From positions 62,001 through 126,000 of the forward strand of contig NZ_VAWA01000007.1 of NCBI RefSeq assembly GCF_005771565.1: a stretch of DNA of 64,000 nucleotides, read 5' to 3'. A program made the position numbers and the translations under genes. This document shows, piece by piece, positions 17,950-28,512 of this stretch. Position 1 is the stretch's first letter. Every line of letters starts with the position of its first letter. Source of the stretch: Nesterenkonia sphaerica. Its GTDB lineage: Bacteria > Actinomycetota > Actinomycetes > Actinomycetales > Micrococcaceae. The notes beneath the pieces are model-generated. The model worked only from the letters and a program-made list of their open reading frames with translations. It ran no database searches and was not told where the DNA came from.

Positions 17950-20712
17950 TTAGGTGCGCGGGATCTCGCGCATCTCCCAGGTTTCGATGATGTCGCCCTC
18001 TTTGAGGTCGTTGAAGCTGCCCAGTCCGATACCACATTCGAATCCTTCGCGGACCTCGGTGGCGTCGTCCTTGAACCGGCGCAGCGACTCGATGGCGAGG
18101 TTGTCGCCGACCACGCTGCCGTCGCGAACCAGCCGGGCCTTGGCGTTGCGGCGGATGATTCCGGAACGCACGATGGACCCGGCGATGCTGCCGAACTTCG
18201 ACGAGCGGAAGACCTCACGGATCTCGGCAGTGCCGAGCTGGACCTCTTCGTACTCCGGCTTCAGCATGCCCTTCAGCGCAGCCTCGATGTCGTCAATGGC
18301 CGAGTAGATCACCGAGTAGAAACGCATGTCCACGCCTTCGCGGTCGGCCAAGCTGGTGACGCGTTCTGCTGGGCGGACGTTGAAGCCGATGATGACCGCG
18401 TTGTCCACGGTGGCGAGGTTGACGTCGTTCTGCGTGATGGCTCCGACGCCGCGGTGGATGACTCGGAGCTGCACATCGGCTCCAACGTCGATCTTCAGCA
18501 GCGCATCTTCCAGGGCCTCCACGGCACCGGAGACGTCTCCCTTGAGGATGAGGTTGAGGGTGTCGATCTTGCCCTCGGCCACAGCCTGGTCGAAGTCCTC
18601 CAGCGTGATGCGCTTCCGGCGCTTGGCCAGCAGGGCGTTGCGCTCGGCTGCCTCACGCTTCTCCGCGATCTGCCGGGCAGTGCGGTCGTCGTTGGTGACC
18701 AGGAAGCTGTCACCGGCACGCGGGACGGTGGACAGGCCGAGCACCTGGACCGGACGCGAAGGAGTCGCCTCCTCCACGGCTTCTCCCGTGTCGTCGAACA
18801 TCGCACGTACACGGCCGAACCCTGTGCCGGCGACCATGTTGTCGCCCACCCGAAGGGTGCCCGACTGCACCAGCACTGTGGCCACGGCGCCGCGTCCCTT
18901 GTCCAGGTTCGCTTCGATGGCCACACCGCGTGCGGCCTTCTTCGGATTCGCAGTGAGCTCGAGGGCGGCGTCGGCGGTGAGCAGGACCGCTTCCAGCAGC
19001 TCGTCGATGTTGGTGTTCTGGATCGCGGAGACGTCGACGAACATCACGTCGCCGCCGTACTCTTCGGGGATCAGCTCGTACTCGGTGAGCTGGCCGCGGA
19101 TCTTGTCCGGCGCCGCGCCCTCCTTGTCGATCTTGTTGACCGCGACGACCACCGGGACGCCAGCAGCCTTGGCGTGGTTGAGCGCCTCCACCGTCTGCGG
19201 CATCACGCCGTCGTCGGCGGCGACCACCAGCACCGCGATATCGGTGACCTTCGCACCTCGGGCACGCATGGCGGTGAAGGCCTCGTGACCGGGGGTGTCG
19301 ATGAATGTCAGCGAACGCTGCTGGCCCTCGTGGGGAACTTCCACCTGGTAGGCACCGATGTGCTGGGTGATGCCTCCGGCCTCACCTTCGGTGACTTTGG
19401 AGGACCGGATGGCGTCGAGCAGTCGGGTCTTGCCGTGGTCGACGTGACCCATCACGGTCACCACGGGGGCGCGGGTTTCCAGGTCCTCTGCAGACTCGCC
19501 GGCCTCTTCTGCGTCGAGGTCGATGTCGAAGGACTCCAACAGCTCGCGGTCCTCGTCCTCCGGGGAGACGATCTCCACTTTGTAGCCGAGCTCCTCGCCC
19601 AGCAGGTGGAAGGTCTCCTCGTCCAGTGACTGGTTCGCCGTGGCCATCTCCCCGAGCTTCATCATCACGGTGATCAGGGCTGCCGGCTCGGCATTGATCT
19701 TCTCGGCGAAGTCACCCAGGGAGGAGCCGCGGCGCAGCCTGACGACGGTGGTGCCGTCACCCTTGGGGACGCGCACTCCGCCGATCTCGCGGGTGTGCTT
19801 CTGCTCGAGCTCCTGACGCTTCGCCCGCTTTGACTTGCGGGCCTTGGACTTGGATCCACCGCGGCCGAAGGCGCCGGCGGCACCGCCGCGGCCCCGACCC
19901 CCGCCACGTCCGCGTGGTGGCCCGCCTCCTGGAGGGCCGCCTGGGGCGCTGCCCCGGCTCGGGGCAGGCGACTGCCCCGGCATCATGGAGGGTTTTGGTG
20001 CTCCCGGACGGGGAGGTGCTCCCGCGGAGCGGCTGCCTTCTGCACCTGCCGGACGCGGCGCCCCGGGGCGGGCACCCGGCCGTGGTGGCCCACCGCGTTC
20101 ACCGCCGCGCATACCCTGGCGAGGCGCGAAGGGGTTGTTGCCCGGACGGGGGCCACCGGGACGCGGACCTCCACCTCCGGGGCGGGGGCCAGCGGGACGG
20201 GCGCTCTCACGCTCTGATGCCAGGCCGAAGGGGTTGTTCCCACCGCTGCGCGGCTTCGGGCCACCTGGTTTGGCACCGGAGGGTTTGGGCGCACCCGGCT
20301 TGGGTCCGGGGGTAGGCGGTTTGGGTGCACCCGGCTTGGGCGCAGCGGAGGCTTCTTTCGGAGCCTCGGGCTTCTCCGGAGACGGCTTGGGAGCCTCGCG
20401 TGCGGGCTCGGCCGGTGCGGGCTCCACCGCCTGGGGCTCGGCTGGTTCCGGCTGGGCGGCGTCGGGCTTTTTTGCCGGGCCAGGTTTGGCGCTGCGCGGC
20501 GCGGCAGGCTTCTTCGGCGCGGGCTTGGCAGCAGGCTTCTCGGCAGGCGTTTCCGCCTTGGGGAAGGCGGCTCGCAGCTTTTTCGCCACGGGGGGCTCGA
20601 CAGTTGAGGACGGGGACTTGACGAACTCGCCCATCTCCTGGAGCTTTGCTAATGCTTCTTTTGACGAGACGCCAATCTCTTTGGCGATCTCATGTACGCG
20701 GGCCTTGGCCAC
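17950..20712 (-). CDS. infB: translation initiation factor IF-2
   Basis: GTPase that places initiator tRNA on the 30S subunit. The 920-residue product starts at GTG 20712 ([16 protein letters not shown]). An IF2_N module comes first, then about 270 residues rich in Pro, Ala, Lys and Gly typical of actinobacteria, a second IF2_N module, and the GTPase domain with [20 protein letters not shown] and NKIDK, followed by the beta-barrel and initiator-tRNA-binding C domains. The low-complexity N-terminus produces long spurious frames on the other strand. Confidence 0.97.
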   Translation of the reverse strand: MAKARVHEIAKEIGVSSKEALAKLQEMGEFVKSPSSTVEPPVAKKLRAAFPKAETPAEKPAAKPAPKKPAAPRSAKPGPAKKPDAAQPEPAEPQAVEPAPAEPAREAPKPSPEKPEAPKEASAAPKPGAPKPPTPGPKPGAPKPSGAKPGGPKPRSGGNNPFGLASERESARPAGPRPGGGGPRPGGPRPGNNPFAPRQGMRGGERGGPPRPGARPGAPRPAGAEGSRSAGAPPRPGAPKPSMMPGQSPAPSRGSAPGGPPGGGPPRGRGGGRGRGGAAGAFGRGGSKSKARKSKRAKRQELEQKHTREIGGVRVPKGDGTTVVRLRRGSSLGDFAEKINAEPAALITVMMKLGEMATANQSLDEETFHLLGEELGYKVEIVSPEDEDRELLESFDIDLDAEEAGESAEDLETRAPVVTVMGHVDHGKTRLLDAIRSSKVTEGEAGGITQHIGAYQVEVPHEGQQRSLTFIDTPGHEAFTAMRARGAKVTDIAVLVVAADDGVMPQTVEALNHAKAAGVPVVVAVNKIDKEGAAPDKIRGQLTEYELIPEEYGGDVMFVDVSAIQNTNIDELLEAVLLTADAALELTANPKKAARGVAIEANLDKGRGAVATVLVQSGTLRVGDNMVAGTGFGRVRAMFDDTGEAVEEATPSRPVQVLGLSTVPRAGDSFLVTNDDRTARQIAEKREAAERNALLAKRRKRITLEDFDQAVAEGKIDTLNLILKGDVSGAVEALEDALLKIDVGADVQLRVIHRGVGAITQNDVNLATVDNAVIIGFNVRPAERVTSLADREGVDMRFYSVIYSAIDDIEAALKGMLKPEYEEVQLGTAEIREVFRSSKFGSIAGSIVRSGIIRRNAKARLVRDGSVVGDNLAIESLRRFKDDATEVREGFECGIGLGSFNDLKEGDIIETWEMREIPRT

Positions 20713-20851
20713 TGTTCTCCTTCTCTGGCCCGCGCGACGCCCCGCCGGCCAAGCGGGGCTTGACGTCAGCGGTTCATCGAATCAGGCCGTTTAGCGTGAT
20801 TGATTTCCGACTGGGAATGGTGCTCATGATGGGGAGCTCATCCGTCGGTGC

Positions 20852-21139
20852 TCATCGGGTGTTCATCTCTTTCCAACCCGCCTTCTTCGCTGTGGTCAAC
20901 CGTTCGATGTCTTCGAACGCGAGCTGTGCTGTATCGACCGGCTTCCGGAATGCCCGATTGAAGGCTCTTCGCTTCAGCGCGATCTCGAAACATTGTCGAC
21001 TGCGGTGCAGCCACGCCCCTCGGCCTGGCCGCTTCCGCTCGGCATCCAGGGTTACCTGGTCACCGTCGAGCACGAAACGTACTGCACTGTCCTGCTCAGT
21101 CTGCGATCGGCAGCCGATGCACGTCCTGATTGGGACCAT
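20852..21139 (-). CDS. YlxR family RNA-binding protein (DUF448)
   Basis: 95 residues, opening MVPIRTCIGCR, the hallmark of the YlxR family; GRGAWLH and RAFNRAFR follow at the expected places. In Firmicutes, YlxR (RnpM) binds and modulates RNase P; in actinobacteria its role is untested. It lies 39 bases after nusA and 139 bases before infB. A TAGACT element sits three bases upstream of the ATG, which may be a promoter. Confidence 0.88.
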   Translation of the reverse strand: MVPIRTCIGCRSQTEQDSAVRFVLDGDQVTLDAERKRPGRGAWLHRSRQCFEIALKRRAFNRAFRKPVDTAQLAFEDIERLTTAKKAGWKEMNTR

Positions 21140-21178
21140 AAGAGTCTATCAGTGCGGTCAAGAGCCTGCGGCCGAGCC

Positions 21179-22147
21179 TCAGGCCGCCGAATCCGAGACG
21201 ATGTCGATCCGCCAGCCGGTCAGCTTGGCGGCCAGCCGGGCGTTCTGCCCCTCTTTTCCGATCGCCAGCGACAGCTGGTACTCCGGAACCACCACTCGCG
21301 CCGATCGTGCCACCTCGTCCAGAATGGTGACCGAACTCACTTTGGCCGGAGACAGCGCATTGGCGATGAGGCGAGCGGGATCGTCGCTGTGGTCGATGAT
21401 GTCAATCTTTTCATCGTTGAGCTCGTTCATCACCGCGCGCACCCGCGAACCCATGGCCCCGATGCACGCACCCTTGGCGTTGATTCCGGACTGCGTGGCG
21501 CGCACCGCAATCTTGGTCCGGTGACCGGCCTCGCGCGCAATCGAGGTGATCTCCACAGACCCGTCTGCGATCTCCGGGACCTCGTGGGAGAAGAGTTTCT
21601 TGACCAGGCCTGGGTGAGACCGAGACAGGGTGATCTGCGGGCCCTTGAATCCGCGGTGGACATCCACCACGAAGGCTCGCAGCCGGGACCCGTGCACATA
21701 GGACTCGCCGGGGACGTGCTCCTGGGCTGGGAGGTCAGCCTCCACACCGCCGATGTCCACCTTGACGGTGTGCGGATTGCGGTCCTGCTGCACGATGCCG
21801 GAGACCAGCTCTCCTTCTTTGGACTTGAACTCGCCGATGACGCCCTCGTCTTCGGCATCACGAATCCGCTGCATGATCACTTGGCGGGCCGTGGAGGCCG
21901 CCACCCGCCCAAAGTTCTTCGGGGTGTCGTCGAACTCCCCGATGACCTGGCCGTGCTCATCGGTTTCTTTGGCCAGGATCGTCACGTGCCCGGTTTTCTG
22001 GTCGATCTCGGCGCGGGCGTGCTGCAGCGCTCCGGGGCTCTTGTGATAAGCGAGCACCAAAGCCTGCTCAATGGCTGGCATCAGCCGTTCGAGAGGAATG
22101 TCACGCTCTTGCACCAGCATGCGCAGGGCGCTCATATCGATATCCAC
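21179..22147 (-). CDS. nusA: transcription termination/antitermination protein NusA
   Basis: RNA polymerase-binding elongation factor. 322 residues: an N-terminal domain ([15 protein letters not shown]), an S1 domain beginning near [12 protein letters not shown], and KH domains with [18 protein letters not shown] split into GxxG loops, ending with [25 protein letters not shown] 22147 is preceded by GGAGGCACAA. It follows rimP, from which it is separated by 22 bases, as usual. Confidence 0.95.
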   Translation of the reverse strand: MDIDMSALRMLVQERDIPLERLMPAIEQALVLAYHKSPGALQHARAEIDQKTGHVTILAKETDEHGQVIGEFDDTPKNFGRVAASTARQVIMQRIRDAEDEGVIGEFKSKEGELVSGIVQQDRNPHTVKVDIGGVEADLPAQEHVPGESYVHGSRLRAFVVDVHRGFKGPQITLSRSHPGLVKKLFSHEVPEIADGSVEITSIAREAGHRTKIAVRATQSGINAKGACIGAMGSRVRAVMNELNDEKIDIIDHSDDPARLIANALSPAKVSSVTILDEVARSARVVVPEYQLSLAIGKEGQNARLAAKLTGWRIDIVSDSAA

Positions 22148-22169
22148 TTGTGCCTCCGGTCCACCTTCT

Positions 22170-22760
22170 TCAGTCTTTGTGAGAAAACTCTACCTGGACC
22201 CGCGCCCGGGTGATGGATGCGAAGCTGATATGGATCTCGGGTCCCACCTTGGGCTTCATGCCTTTCTTCGGTGCGGGGATGAGCTCCGTCACGACGATGC
22301 CCTCCTGGTCCACCTCGATCAGCCGGGCGGTGAGTGCGGCATCTGCGGCGGAGGGATCCTGAGCGGTTCTCTGAATCTCCAGCAGCCGTCCGATGTTCCT
22401 GCGGAAGTGGCGAGGCTCTGTCAGGGGCCTGGTGGCGCCGGGGCTGGTGACCTCCAGATCGTATGTGTCCAGGGCTGCCAGGGGCGCGGCGTCGTCGTTC
22501 TGCTCAGCCTGGTCCAGCACCACGGAGAGCGCTTCAGAGATCGCAGCAATGGTGTCCAGGTCAACAGTGTCGGTTCCTTCTGCAAAGTCCACGGAGACTT
22601 CCAGCACCGTGCGCGGACCACTGGTGGTCAGCGCCACCTGCTCCACGCAGAGGCCGTGCGCCTTCACCGTGGGCTCGATCATGGTGGCCAGCTGCTCGGC
22701 GCGGGGGTCGGAAAAGCGTTGGTCTGCGGAGGTGCGCGGTGGGACTGCCATACCTCCCAT
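22170..22760 (-). CDS. rimP: ribosome maturation factor RimP
   Basis: 30S assembly factor. About 196 residues with the N-terminal RimP core ([23 protein letters not shown], then VLEVSVDF and [14 protein letters not shown]) and the C-terminal SH3-like part with [20 protein letters not shown] 22760 and ATG 22751 are both possible; GGAGGT directly abuts the second, too close to serve it, so the first is preferred. The gene is divergent from proS with about 40 bases between starts. Confidence 0.9.
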   Translation of the reverse strand: MGGMAVPPRTSADQRFSDPRAEQLATMIEPTVKAHGLCVEQVALTTSGPRTVLEVSVDFAEGTDTVDLDTIAAISEALSVVLDQAEQNDDAAPLAALDTYDLEVTSPGATRPLTEPRHFRRNIGRLLEIQRTAQDPSAADAALTARLIEVDQEGIVVTELIPAPKKGMKPKVGPEIHISFASITRARVQVEFSHKD

Positions 22761-22789
22761 TCTGCCAAACAACTGAAGCTGGGCCCGAC

Positions 22790-22795
22790 TAGACT
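22790..22795 (+). promoter_or_regulatory. TAGACT -10 element of proS, leaderless
   Basis: TAGACT ends seven bases before ATG 22803, so transcription should begin at or next to the start codon. There is no ribosome-binding site upstream of the gene, which agrees with a leaderless mRNA and decides between ATG 22797 and ATG 22803. Confidence 0.55.
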
Positions 22796-22802
22796 CATGC
22801 TC

Positions 22803-24635
22803 ATGACCACACGCCTGTCCCACCTTTTCCTGCGCACCTTGCGCGACAACCCCGTTGATGCCGAAGTGGCCAGCCACCGGCTGCTGGTCCGTGCCGGGTA
22901 CATCCGCCGGGCCGCTCCCGGGATCTACTCCTGGCTGCCGCTGGGCCTGAAGGTGCTGCGTCGGCTGGAGCAGATTGTGCGCGAGGAGATGGACGCCATC
23001 GGGGCCCAGGAGGTGCACTTCCCGGCCCTGCTGCCCAAGGAGCCCTACGAGACCTCCGGGCGCTGGAAGACATACGGGGACGGCATCTTTGTGCTGGGGG
23101 ACCGAAAGTCCGAGCAGGTGGAGCCCCGAGTGCGCCGGCCCAACTATCTGTTGGCGCCGACCCACGAGGAGATGTTCACCTTGCTGGTGAAGGACCTGTA
23201 CAGCTCATACAAGGACCTACCGGTGAATCTGTATCAGATCCAGACGAAGTACCGGGATGAGGCGCGTCCGCGTGCGGGGCTGCTGCGCGGCCGGGAGTTC
23301 GTGATGAAGGATTCCTACTCCTTCTGCGTCACCGATGAGGATCAGCGCGCCGCCTATGATGCGCACCGCGAAGCCTACGTGCGGATTTTTCAGCGGCTGG
23401 GCCTGCCGGCGGTCCCCGTCTCTGCGGACAACGGAACCATGGGCGGTTCGGCCTCTGAGGAGTTCCTGTTCCCCTGTGATATCGGTGAAGACACGTTCGT
23501 CGAGTCTCCCGGGGGGTACCGGGCCAATGTGGAGGCCGTCACCAGCGTGCCGCCGGAACCCGTGCCGTACGACGACGCCCCCGCCGCCGTGGTGCACCAC
23601 ACTCCTGGCACAGACACCATTCAGACCTTGGTGGACGCGGCGAATGCGCACCAGCCGCGGCAGGACCGCGCCTGGACCGCTGCTGACACGCTGAAGAACG
23701 TGGTGGTCGTGGTAATCACCCCAGAGGGTGAGCGCCGGGTGACCATCATCGCCGTCCCCGGCGACCGCGAGGTGGATCTCAAGCGGGCTGAAGCCACAAT
23801 CGGCAGCACCCTGGGCATCGAGGGGGAGGTCTCCGTGGAGGCGGCCGAGGCGCAGGATTTCGCTCGGCACCCGGAGCTGGTGGCCGGGTACATCGGACCC
23901 GGGATGAGCCTCGAATCGGCACACCTGGGCAGGGAGTCCGCCACGGGGATCCCGTATCTGGCCGATCCGCGGATCGTGTCCGGTACTCGGTGGATCACCG
24001 GAGCCAACAAGCCGGACCACCACGTCTTCGGTCTGGTCGCCGGCCGCGACTTCACCTGGGACGCCACCATCGAGTCAGTGGTGGTGCGCGACGGCGACCC
24101 CGCACCTGACGGGTCCGGGCCGCTGAGCACCCGCCGCGGTATCGAGCTGGGGCACATTTTTATGCTCGGGCGATTCTTTTCTGAGGTGCTGGGGCTGAAG
24201 GTGCTTGATGAGAACGGCAAGCAGTCCACTGTGGCCATGGGGTCCTACGGGTTCGGCGTCACCCGAGCACTGGCAGCGCTGGTGGAGGCCAACCATGACG
24301 AGAAGGGGATCATTTGGCCAGCCGCAGTGGCCCCGGCTGACATCCATCTGGTGGCCACCGGCAAAGGGTCGGAGGTCTTCGAGGTTGCGGAGGAGCTGGC
24401 GCACCAGCTGGAGGCTGCGGGACTGTCCGTGATCTACGACGATCGCCCCAAGGTCTCCCCCGGTGTGAAGTTCGGCGACGCCGAGCTGGTGGGCGTTCCT
24501 ACGATTGTGGTGGTCGGCCGTGGCCTGGCCGAGGGCAACGTAGAGGTCAAGGACCGCCGCAGCGGTCAGGCGGAGAACGTAGCCCTGGACCAGGCGGTGG
24601 GGCATCTGGTGGAACGGGCCGCCTCGCTGATCTGA
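22803..24635 (+). CDS. proS: proline--tRNA ligase
   Basis: Charges tRNA-Pro. The 610-residue class II synthetase begins [17 protein letters not shown] and shows motif 1 ([24 protein letters not shown]), motif 2 around [25 protein letters not shown] and motif 3 near [14 protein letters not shown], with the editing-type insertion between motifs 2 and 3 (bacterial long form) and a C-terminal anticodon-binding domain. The frame is open well upstream, but the family start and a TAGACT element place initiation at ATG 22803; ATG 22797 is the alternative. Confidence 0.96.
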   Translation: MTTRLSHLFLRTLRDNPVDAEVASHRLLVRAGYIRRAAPGIYSWLPLGLKVLRRLEQIVREEMDAIGAQEVHFPALLPKEPYETSGRWKTYGDGIFVLGDRKSEQVEPRVRRPNYLLAPTHEEMFTLLVKDLYSSYKDLPVNLYQIQTKYRDEARPRAGLLRGREFVMKDSYSFCVTDEDQRAAYDAHREAYVRIFQRLGLPAVPVSADNGTMGGSASEEFLFPCDIGEDTFVESPGGYRANVEAVTSVPPEPVPYDDAPAAVVHHTPGTDTIQTLVDAANAHQPRQDRAWTAADTLKNVVVVVITPEGERRVTIIAVPGDREVDLKRAEATIGSTLGIEGEVSVEAAEAQDFARHPELVAGYIGPGMSLESAHLGRESATGIPYLADPRIVSGTRWITGANKPDHHVFGLVAGRDFTWDATIESVVVRDGDPAPDGSGPLSTRRGIELGHIFMLGRFFSEVLGLKVLDENGKQSTVAMGSYGFGVTRALAALVEANHDEKGIIWPAAVAPADIHLVATGKGSEVFEVAEELAHQLEAAGLSVIYDDRPKVSPGVKFGDAELVGVPTIVVVGRGLAEGNVEVKDRRSGQAENVALDQAVGHLVERAASLI

Positions 24636-24656
24636 GCCTCACTCCCCCCTTGCCGA

Positions 24657-24726
24657 GTTTTACCCTGCCTCGACGGGACGACCCTGCGCTATAGCGCTGG
24701 GGGTAACCGCGGAGGCAGGGTAAAAC
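24657..24726. repeat. compound palindrome upstream of the AbiEi/DUF559-type gene
   Basis: Outer arms GTTTTACCCTGCCTC (24657-24671) and GAGGCAGGGTAAAAC (24712-24726) match perfectly over 15 bases. Inside them is a second palindrome, 24681-24704, of the form ACCC-TG-CGCTATAGCG-CTG-GGGGT. It could end proS transcription, but the nested design and a related element on the far side of the next gene (25982-26043) fit a repeated extragenic palindrome. Confidence 0.65.
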
Positions 24727-24813
24727 GTGTGGAAGCCCGCGACTCGTCACCAGGTTTTCCACAAACACCTGCAAAAAGCACCACAGACCACCAAATTGCG
24801 TCATTCTGAAGTG

Positions 24814-25956
24814 ATGACAGTCGCAACACAGACGGCAGCTCGCAGCCGAATGCTCCAGCTACATCATGGTGCTGATGACAGCACGGCCGACCGCCTCCGG
24901 AATCAGGTCAACAGTGCCAAGCTGGTCAGGGTGCGCCGCGGCTGCTTCCTGGCGGCTCCGGCGTGGCTGCGCAGCCCGCCGTGGGAAAGGCATCTGATCA
25001 CATGCCTCGCCGTGGGCATGACTACCCCTGGGGTGATCTTCTGCCGCGAGACTGCGCTGGCCCTGCACGGGGTGCCGCTGCTGCGGACACCTCAGGCGGT
25101 CCACCTGCGTACTCACAGCAACAGCCAGTCCGGGAGGCGGCGCTCGGCTGCGATCACCGGGGCGGCGCCACGGGCAGCGCTAGTCAAGATCTGGCAGGCG
25201 ACGTTCGGAGAAGATCCGGCGGGCCAGGGGTGGCTGCGCCGATTCACCGGCGTGGACACCAAGCGCGTCCAATACCCGCGCCCACTGCGCGCCGGGGTGC
25301 GCAGCGGGCTGGACCCCCGGGCCGAAGCAGCCTATCAGCGAGCGGTAAAGCACCTGGAGCCCCCGCTGCTGACCCATGTGCATCCCCCCGCGGTGCAGCT
25401 GCGTACCGAGTCGTTGGCTCTGAGCGTGGTAGACACCGTATGCCATGCAGAGTTCGCCGCCGCCGTGGTGATCCTCGATGCCGTGCTCGCCGGGCGCCAC
25501 ACCGGCCCCATGGTGGAGTCGGATGCGTTGGAATCATGGCTGCCCTGTGCGCCCAGCGCGCGGGCGCAGGACCGTTGGGAACGCGCGCTGGCGTTCGCCG
25601 ATCCGCTGGCTGAATCTGCCGGGGAGTCACTGTCACGGGTGCGGATTGCTCAAGCGGGGTTCCAGGTGCCGAGGCTGCAGTACACCATCACCGTCGCGGA
25701 CGGAAAGCGGTACCGGACGGACTTCTATTGGCCTGAGGCGAAGATTGTCGGGGAGTTCGACGGCGCTATGAAGTACACCCGTGCCCGCGCCTTGCAGGGA
25801 GCGGAGCCGGCCGAGGTGGTGGTGCAGGAGAAGAACCGCGAGCGCCGCATCGAACAGCAGGGTTACCGGGTAGTGCGGTGGGACTGGAATGATCTGCGCT
25901 CCCCCGATGCGCTGCGCCGCATCCTCAGCGACTACGGTGTCCCCCGCGCCAGATGA
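24814..25956 (+). CDS. AbiEi-type N-terminal domain plus DUF559/Vsr-like nuclease domain protein
   Basis: 380 residues. The N-terminal ~110 residues resemble the winged-helix and SAV-type region of AbiEi-family antitoxins (RLRNQVNSAKLVRVRRGCFLA, then CRETALALHGVP). The C-terminal ~100 residues resemble the PD-(D/E)XK fold of DUF559/Vsr-like proteins: RTDFYWPEAKIVGEFDGAMKY holds the Asp and the Glu-x-Asp, and QEKNRERRIEQQGYRVVRWDW the final part. No toxin gene lies next to it. Such stand-alone proteins are common in actinobacteria and have no proven function; a nuclease or DNA-binding defence role is possible. ATG 24814 lacks a strong ribosome-binding site. Palindromes of one family flank the gene on both sides. 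Confidence 0.72.
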   Translation: MTVATQTAARSRMLQLHHGADDSTADRLRNQVNSAKLVRVRRGCFLAAPAWLRSPPWERHLITCLAVGMTTPGVIFCRETALALHGVPLLRTPQAVHLRTHSNSQSGRRRSAAITGAAPRAALVKIWQATFGEDPAGQGWLRRFTGVDTKRVQYPRPLRAGVRSGLDPRAEAAYQRAVKHLEPPLLTHVHPPAVQLRTESLALSVVDTVCHAEFAAAVVILDAVLAGRHTGPMVESDALESWLPCAPSARAQDRWERALAFADPLAESAGESLSRVRIAQAGFQVPRLQYTITVADGKRYRTDFYWPEAKIVGEFDGAMKYTRARALQGAEPAEVVVQEKNRERRIEQQGYRVVRWDWNDLRSPDALRRILSDYGVPRAR

Positions 25957-25981
25957 TCTGACCCCGGCCTTCCGGCACCAC

Positions 25982-26043
25982 ACCCCGCTACAGCGGTGGG
26001 TCAAACGAATAGGGGCGGGTCAAACGAACAGCGGTGGGTAAAT
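25982..26043. repeat. palindrome and short direct repeats downstream of the AbiEi/DUF559-type gene
   Basis: ACCCCGCTACAGCGGTGGGT (25982-26001) is a near-palindrome whose CGCTAYAGCG core equals that of the element at 24681-24704. It is followed by three copies of a GGGTCAAACGAA-like word (25998-26009, 26018-26029 and, as GGGTAAATCGG, 26036-26046), and CAGCGGTGGGT occurs twice (25991-26001, 26029-26039). The rest of the gap to 26119 shows nothing else. Confidence 0.6.
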
Positions 26044-26119
26044 CGGTCTGGGGTAGGAGCGGATTCAGGTAGCACCCGCCTGGGGCAGTGCCGCAGATGA
26101 CAGTCACTGCAGGACTCGG

Positions 26120-26980
26120 TCAGTCAGACTCCGACGCGTCCTCATCCGGGTCCTGGTCCCCGCCCTCATCCTCATCCTCGTCGTCTGGCTCGGGCTCAGG
26201 TTCGGGTTCGGGTTCGGGAGCTAGGATCTCCTCCTCGACCACCGCGGAGAGCACCGCCGCGGCCCGGGCCTCCAGCTCGACCAGCGCCTCTTCCTGATCG
26301 GCCTCCGAGTCCTCGGGCTCCGACGCAAGCACAGCGTGCGCACCGTGGCGCAGCAGCACGGTCAGCTCACGCTGCACGGTCTCCGGAGCTTCCATCACTG
26401 TGCGGACGGCCAGCCCCTCCTCAGCCCCGGTGCGCAGCCGCAGCTCCGTCACCGTGGTCTCCGCCTCCACTTCCTCTGTGCCGAGATCCCGAGTGACGGT
26501 GTGCTCGTGGCAGCCCTCCACTCCTTCACGTTCAGACTCCACATACTCCTGGGCGGATTCGGCATCTGTGAAGGTGTAGACCACCGTGCGGGATTCATCC
26601 ATCTCCGCCAATACACCCAGCGCACCAGGGGGCACCGGCAGGGCGGACGCGGTGACGTAGGTCTTGCAGTCTGTTGGCTCGACTCTCAGCCGCTGCAATT
26701 CGCGGTTGAGGTCCCGCAGGGTGGGCCACCAGTCATCGGTGTCGGTGATGGTCGCCCGGCCCAGGGAATCCTCCAGGGCCTGCTGCATCTCCTCGTGGCT
26801 CAGCTGCTGCCCCCGGGGATCAGGCGCGGCCGCCTGTGCTTCGGCCATCGAACCGTCCAGCGGTCCTCCGCCCAGCGGGGAGTCGTCCGCCTCCACCTCC
26901 GCCGCACAGCCAGCGAGCGCGAGGACAGAGAGCGGCAAGGCTGCCAGCGCGGCAGGGCCCCATCGGCGTGCACGTTTCAT
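26120..26980 (-). CDS. lipoprotein with acidic C-terminal tail, function unknown
   Basis: 286 residues with a lipoprotein signal peptide: positively charged start MKRARR, a hydrophobic stretch and the lipobox LAGC (C25), so it should be anchored on the outer face of the membrane. The middle part has two cysteines that could pair and a region PTDCKTYVTAS to VESEREGVEGCHEH that resembles actinobacterial lipoproteins of unknown role. The last ~30 residues are Glu-Pro repeats and Asp/Glu runs. The gene runs next to the OmpA-family lipoprotein gene in the same direction; a shared envelope role is inference. Confidence 0.75.
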   Translation of the reverse strand: MKRARRWGPAALAALPLSVLALAGCAAEVEADDSPLGGGPLDGSMAEAQAAAPDPRGQQLSHEEMQQALEDSLGRATITDTDDWWPTLRDLNRELQRLRVEPTDCKTYVTASALPVPPGALGVLAEMDESRTVVYTFTDAESAQEYVESEREGVEGCHEHTVTRDLGTEEVEAETTVTELRLRTGAEEGLAVRTVMEAPETVQRELTVLLRHGAHAVLASEPEDSEADQEEALVELEARAAAVLSAVVEEEILAPEPEPEPEPEPDDEDEDEGGDQDPDEDASESD

Positions 26981-27084
26981 CGGATCTAGTATGTGCGCGG
27001 ACTGTCCTTCCGCGCGGCCGCACGCGCCGGGCAGCGATGCACTCGCATGGGTGAGGTCTTCAGCTGGACGTGCCAGATCACCGC

Positions 27085-28452
27085 TCAGCTTTCAGGCTCA
27101 GAATCCTCCAACTCGTAGTCAGCGCCGGATTCGTCCTGGTCAGTCGACTTCACGGTGATCACCACCCGGCGATTGAGCTGCCGGCCCTCCTCGGTCCTAT
27201 TGTCTGCTCGCGGATAGTCTTCGCCCAGCCCTTCGACGGTGATGAGCTCCTCGTCGACCCCAGCGTTGCCTATCAGCCATTCGGCCACAGATCGCGCCCG
27301 CAGCTCAGAGAGCTGGCGGTTGTCGTCGTAGCTCGACGTCGGAAGATCGTCAGTATGGCCCTCCACCTCGATGAGGTAGTCGTCCGCACGATCTGCAATG
27401 TCCGCCGCAACGGCTTCCAGCTCAGGCTCCGCGTCGGATCGAATGCGGTATTCGTCGCTGTCGAAGAGGACATCGCCCTCGGTGACGTAAGAAACCGCGT
27501 TGTCATCGTCGATGCGCTCGGTGTTCTCGCTGCCCTCCAACCGGTAGGTCTCCAAGGTCTCTGTCGGGACCACCACCGTGGGCAGGTGCATGGTCTCAGA
27601 AGAATATGTCGGCAGCGTCATGGTGGGCGTTCTCACCCCGTCAATGTTTTCCGACCATCGCGTCTCCGACCACTGAGTTTCCGACCACTGCGTCTCCGAC
27701 CAGCGGGTCTCAGACCACCGGGTGACACTCCAGACGATGTCGCCGGGCTGCAGATCGCCCTCCTCGTCCTGGCAGATCTCCTCCGCACGCACACGATCGA
27801 TCTCGACGGCGGCGACTTCTACAGCCTCCTGTCCCATTTCCTCGAGGACAGTGCCGTCGGGCAGCTCTACAGCCGGTAAGGCACGTTCAGGCAGGACATA
27901 TCCGGGGATGAATGCGCGGGAGATTTCCACCGCTGGCAGACATCCCCCCGGCGCTGAATATTCGATGATGCATCCTGCCTGACCGACTCGTTCGGGAATG
28001 ACGATTGCGGGGGCTCCAGGTACTTCAAGAGTCCCGCCCTCAAACTGCACCGTCTCCGTCTCCACCCCCGGAAACGTCTTCTCACTGATGACGACGTCCT
28101 CGAGCCAGGTCACGGCAGCGCTGCTGTCCTGTTCAGCCTCGGTGCATTCCTCGAACTCCACCGGCTCATCAACGTCGGCGACCAGCACGTCCTCATCCGG
28201 GTGAAGCCCCTCAGACTCTTCGGCGTCCGGCTCCGGAGACTCTTCCGGGGGCCGTTCCTCGGTGGGCTCAGCGGCGGCGGTTTCGCCCTCTTCAACGCTG
28301 GCTGTGCTTTCGGCGCTTTCGGGGGCGCAGGCTGTCAACGCGAGGACCGCAACTACCGCCGGAAGGGAAAGCCGGCGTCGATCGACGAGGCCTCCTCGAG
28401 CATTCCTCGCCCGGGCCAGCACACCGTCGGCCTGATCGCCAGTCCCCCTCAT
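27085..28452 (-). CDS. OmpA-family lipoprotein with a Trp-Ser-Glu-Thr pentad repeat
   Basis: 455 residues. A lipobox (LTAC, about residue 42) follows a long basic N-terminus. The C-terminal ~120 residues form an OmpA/MotB-type peptidoglycan-binding domain: DVLFDSDEYRIRSDAEPELE, VEGHTDDLPTSSYDDNRQLSELRA and NRRVVITV. Between them lies a striking run of pentads of the form W-S-E-T-R/Q, six units around 27646-27735. The start ATG 28452 fits a leaderless promoter: TAGACT ends seven bases upstream. A role in cell-wall attachment follows from the domain; the function of the repeat is unknown. Confidence 0.8.
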   Translation of the reverse strand: MRGTGDQADGVLARARNARGGLVDRRRLSLPAVVAVLALTACAPESAESTASVEEGETAAAEPTEERPPEESPEPDAEESEGLHPDEDVLVADVDEPVEFEECTEAEQDSSAAVTWLEDVVISEKTFPGVETETVQFEGGTLEVPGAPAIVIPERVGQAGCIIEYSAPGGCLPAVEISRAFIPGYVLPERALPAVELPDGTVLEEMGQEAVEVAAVEIDRVRAEEICQDEEGDLQPGDIVWSVTRWSETRWSETQWSETQWSETRWSENIDGVRTPTMTLPTYSSETMHLPTVVVPTETLETYRLEGSENTERIDDDNAVSYVTEGDVLFDSDEYRIRSDAEPELEAVAADIADRADDYLIEVEGHTDDLPTSSYDDNRQLSELRARSVAEWLIGNAGVDEELITVEGLGEDYPRADNRTEEGRQLNRRVVITVKSTDQDESGADYELEDSEPES

Positions 28453-28459
28453 GAGTGCA

Positions 28460-28465
28460 AGTCTA
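28460..28465 (-). promoter_or_regulatory. TAGACT -10 element of the OmpA-family gene, leaderless
   Basis: TAGACT on the minus strand within TATAGACT, seven bases before ATG 28452, the same spacing as at proS. No ribosome-binding site precedes the ATG. Confidence 0.5.
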
Positions 28466-28512
28466 TAGTGTGCTGACAGAGCCACGGCAGGTCAGGCCCG
28501 GAGCTGTGCGCA

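Noticed and set aside
17890-19629. 579-residue plus-strand frame opposite infB
   Set aside because: The opposite strand has clear GTPase motifs in the same interval, whereas this frame has Asp/Val/Leu-rich composition and no family.
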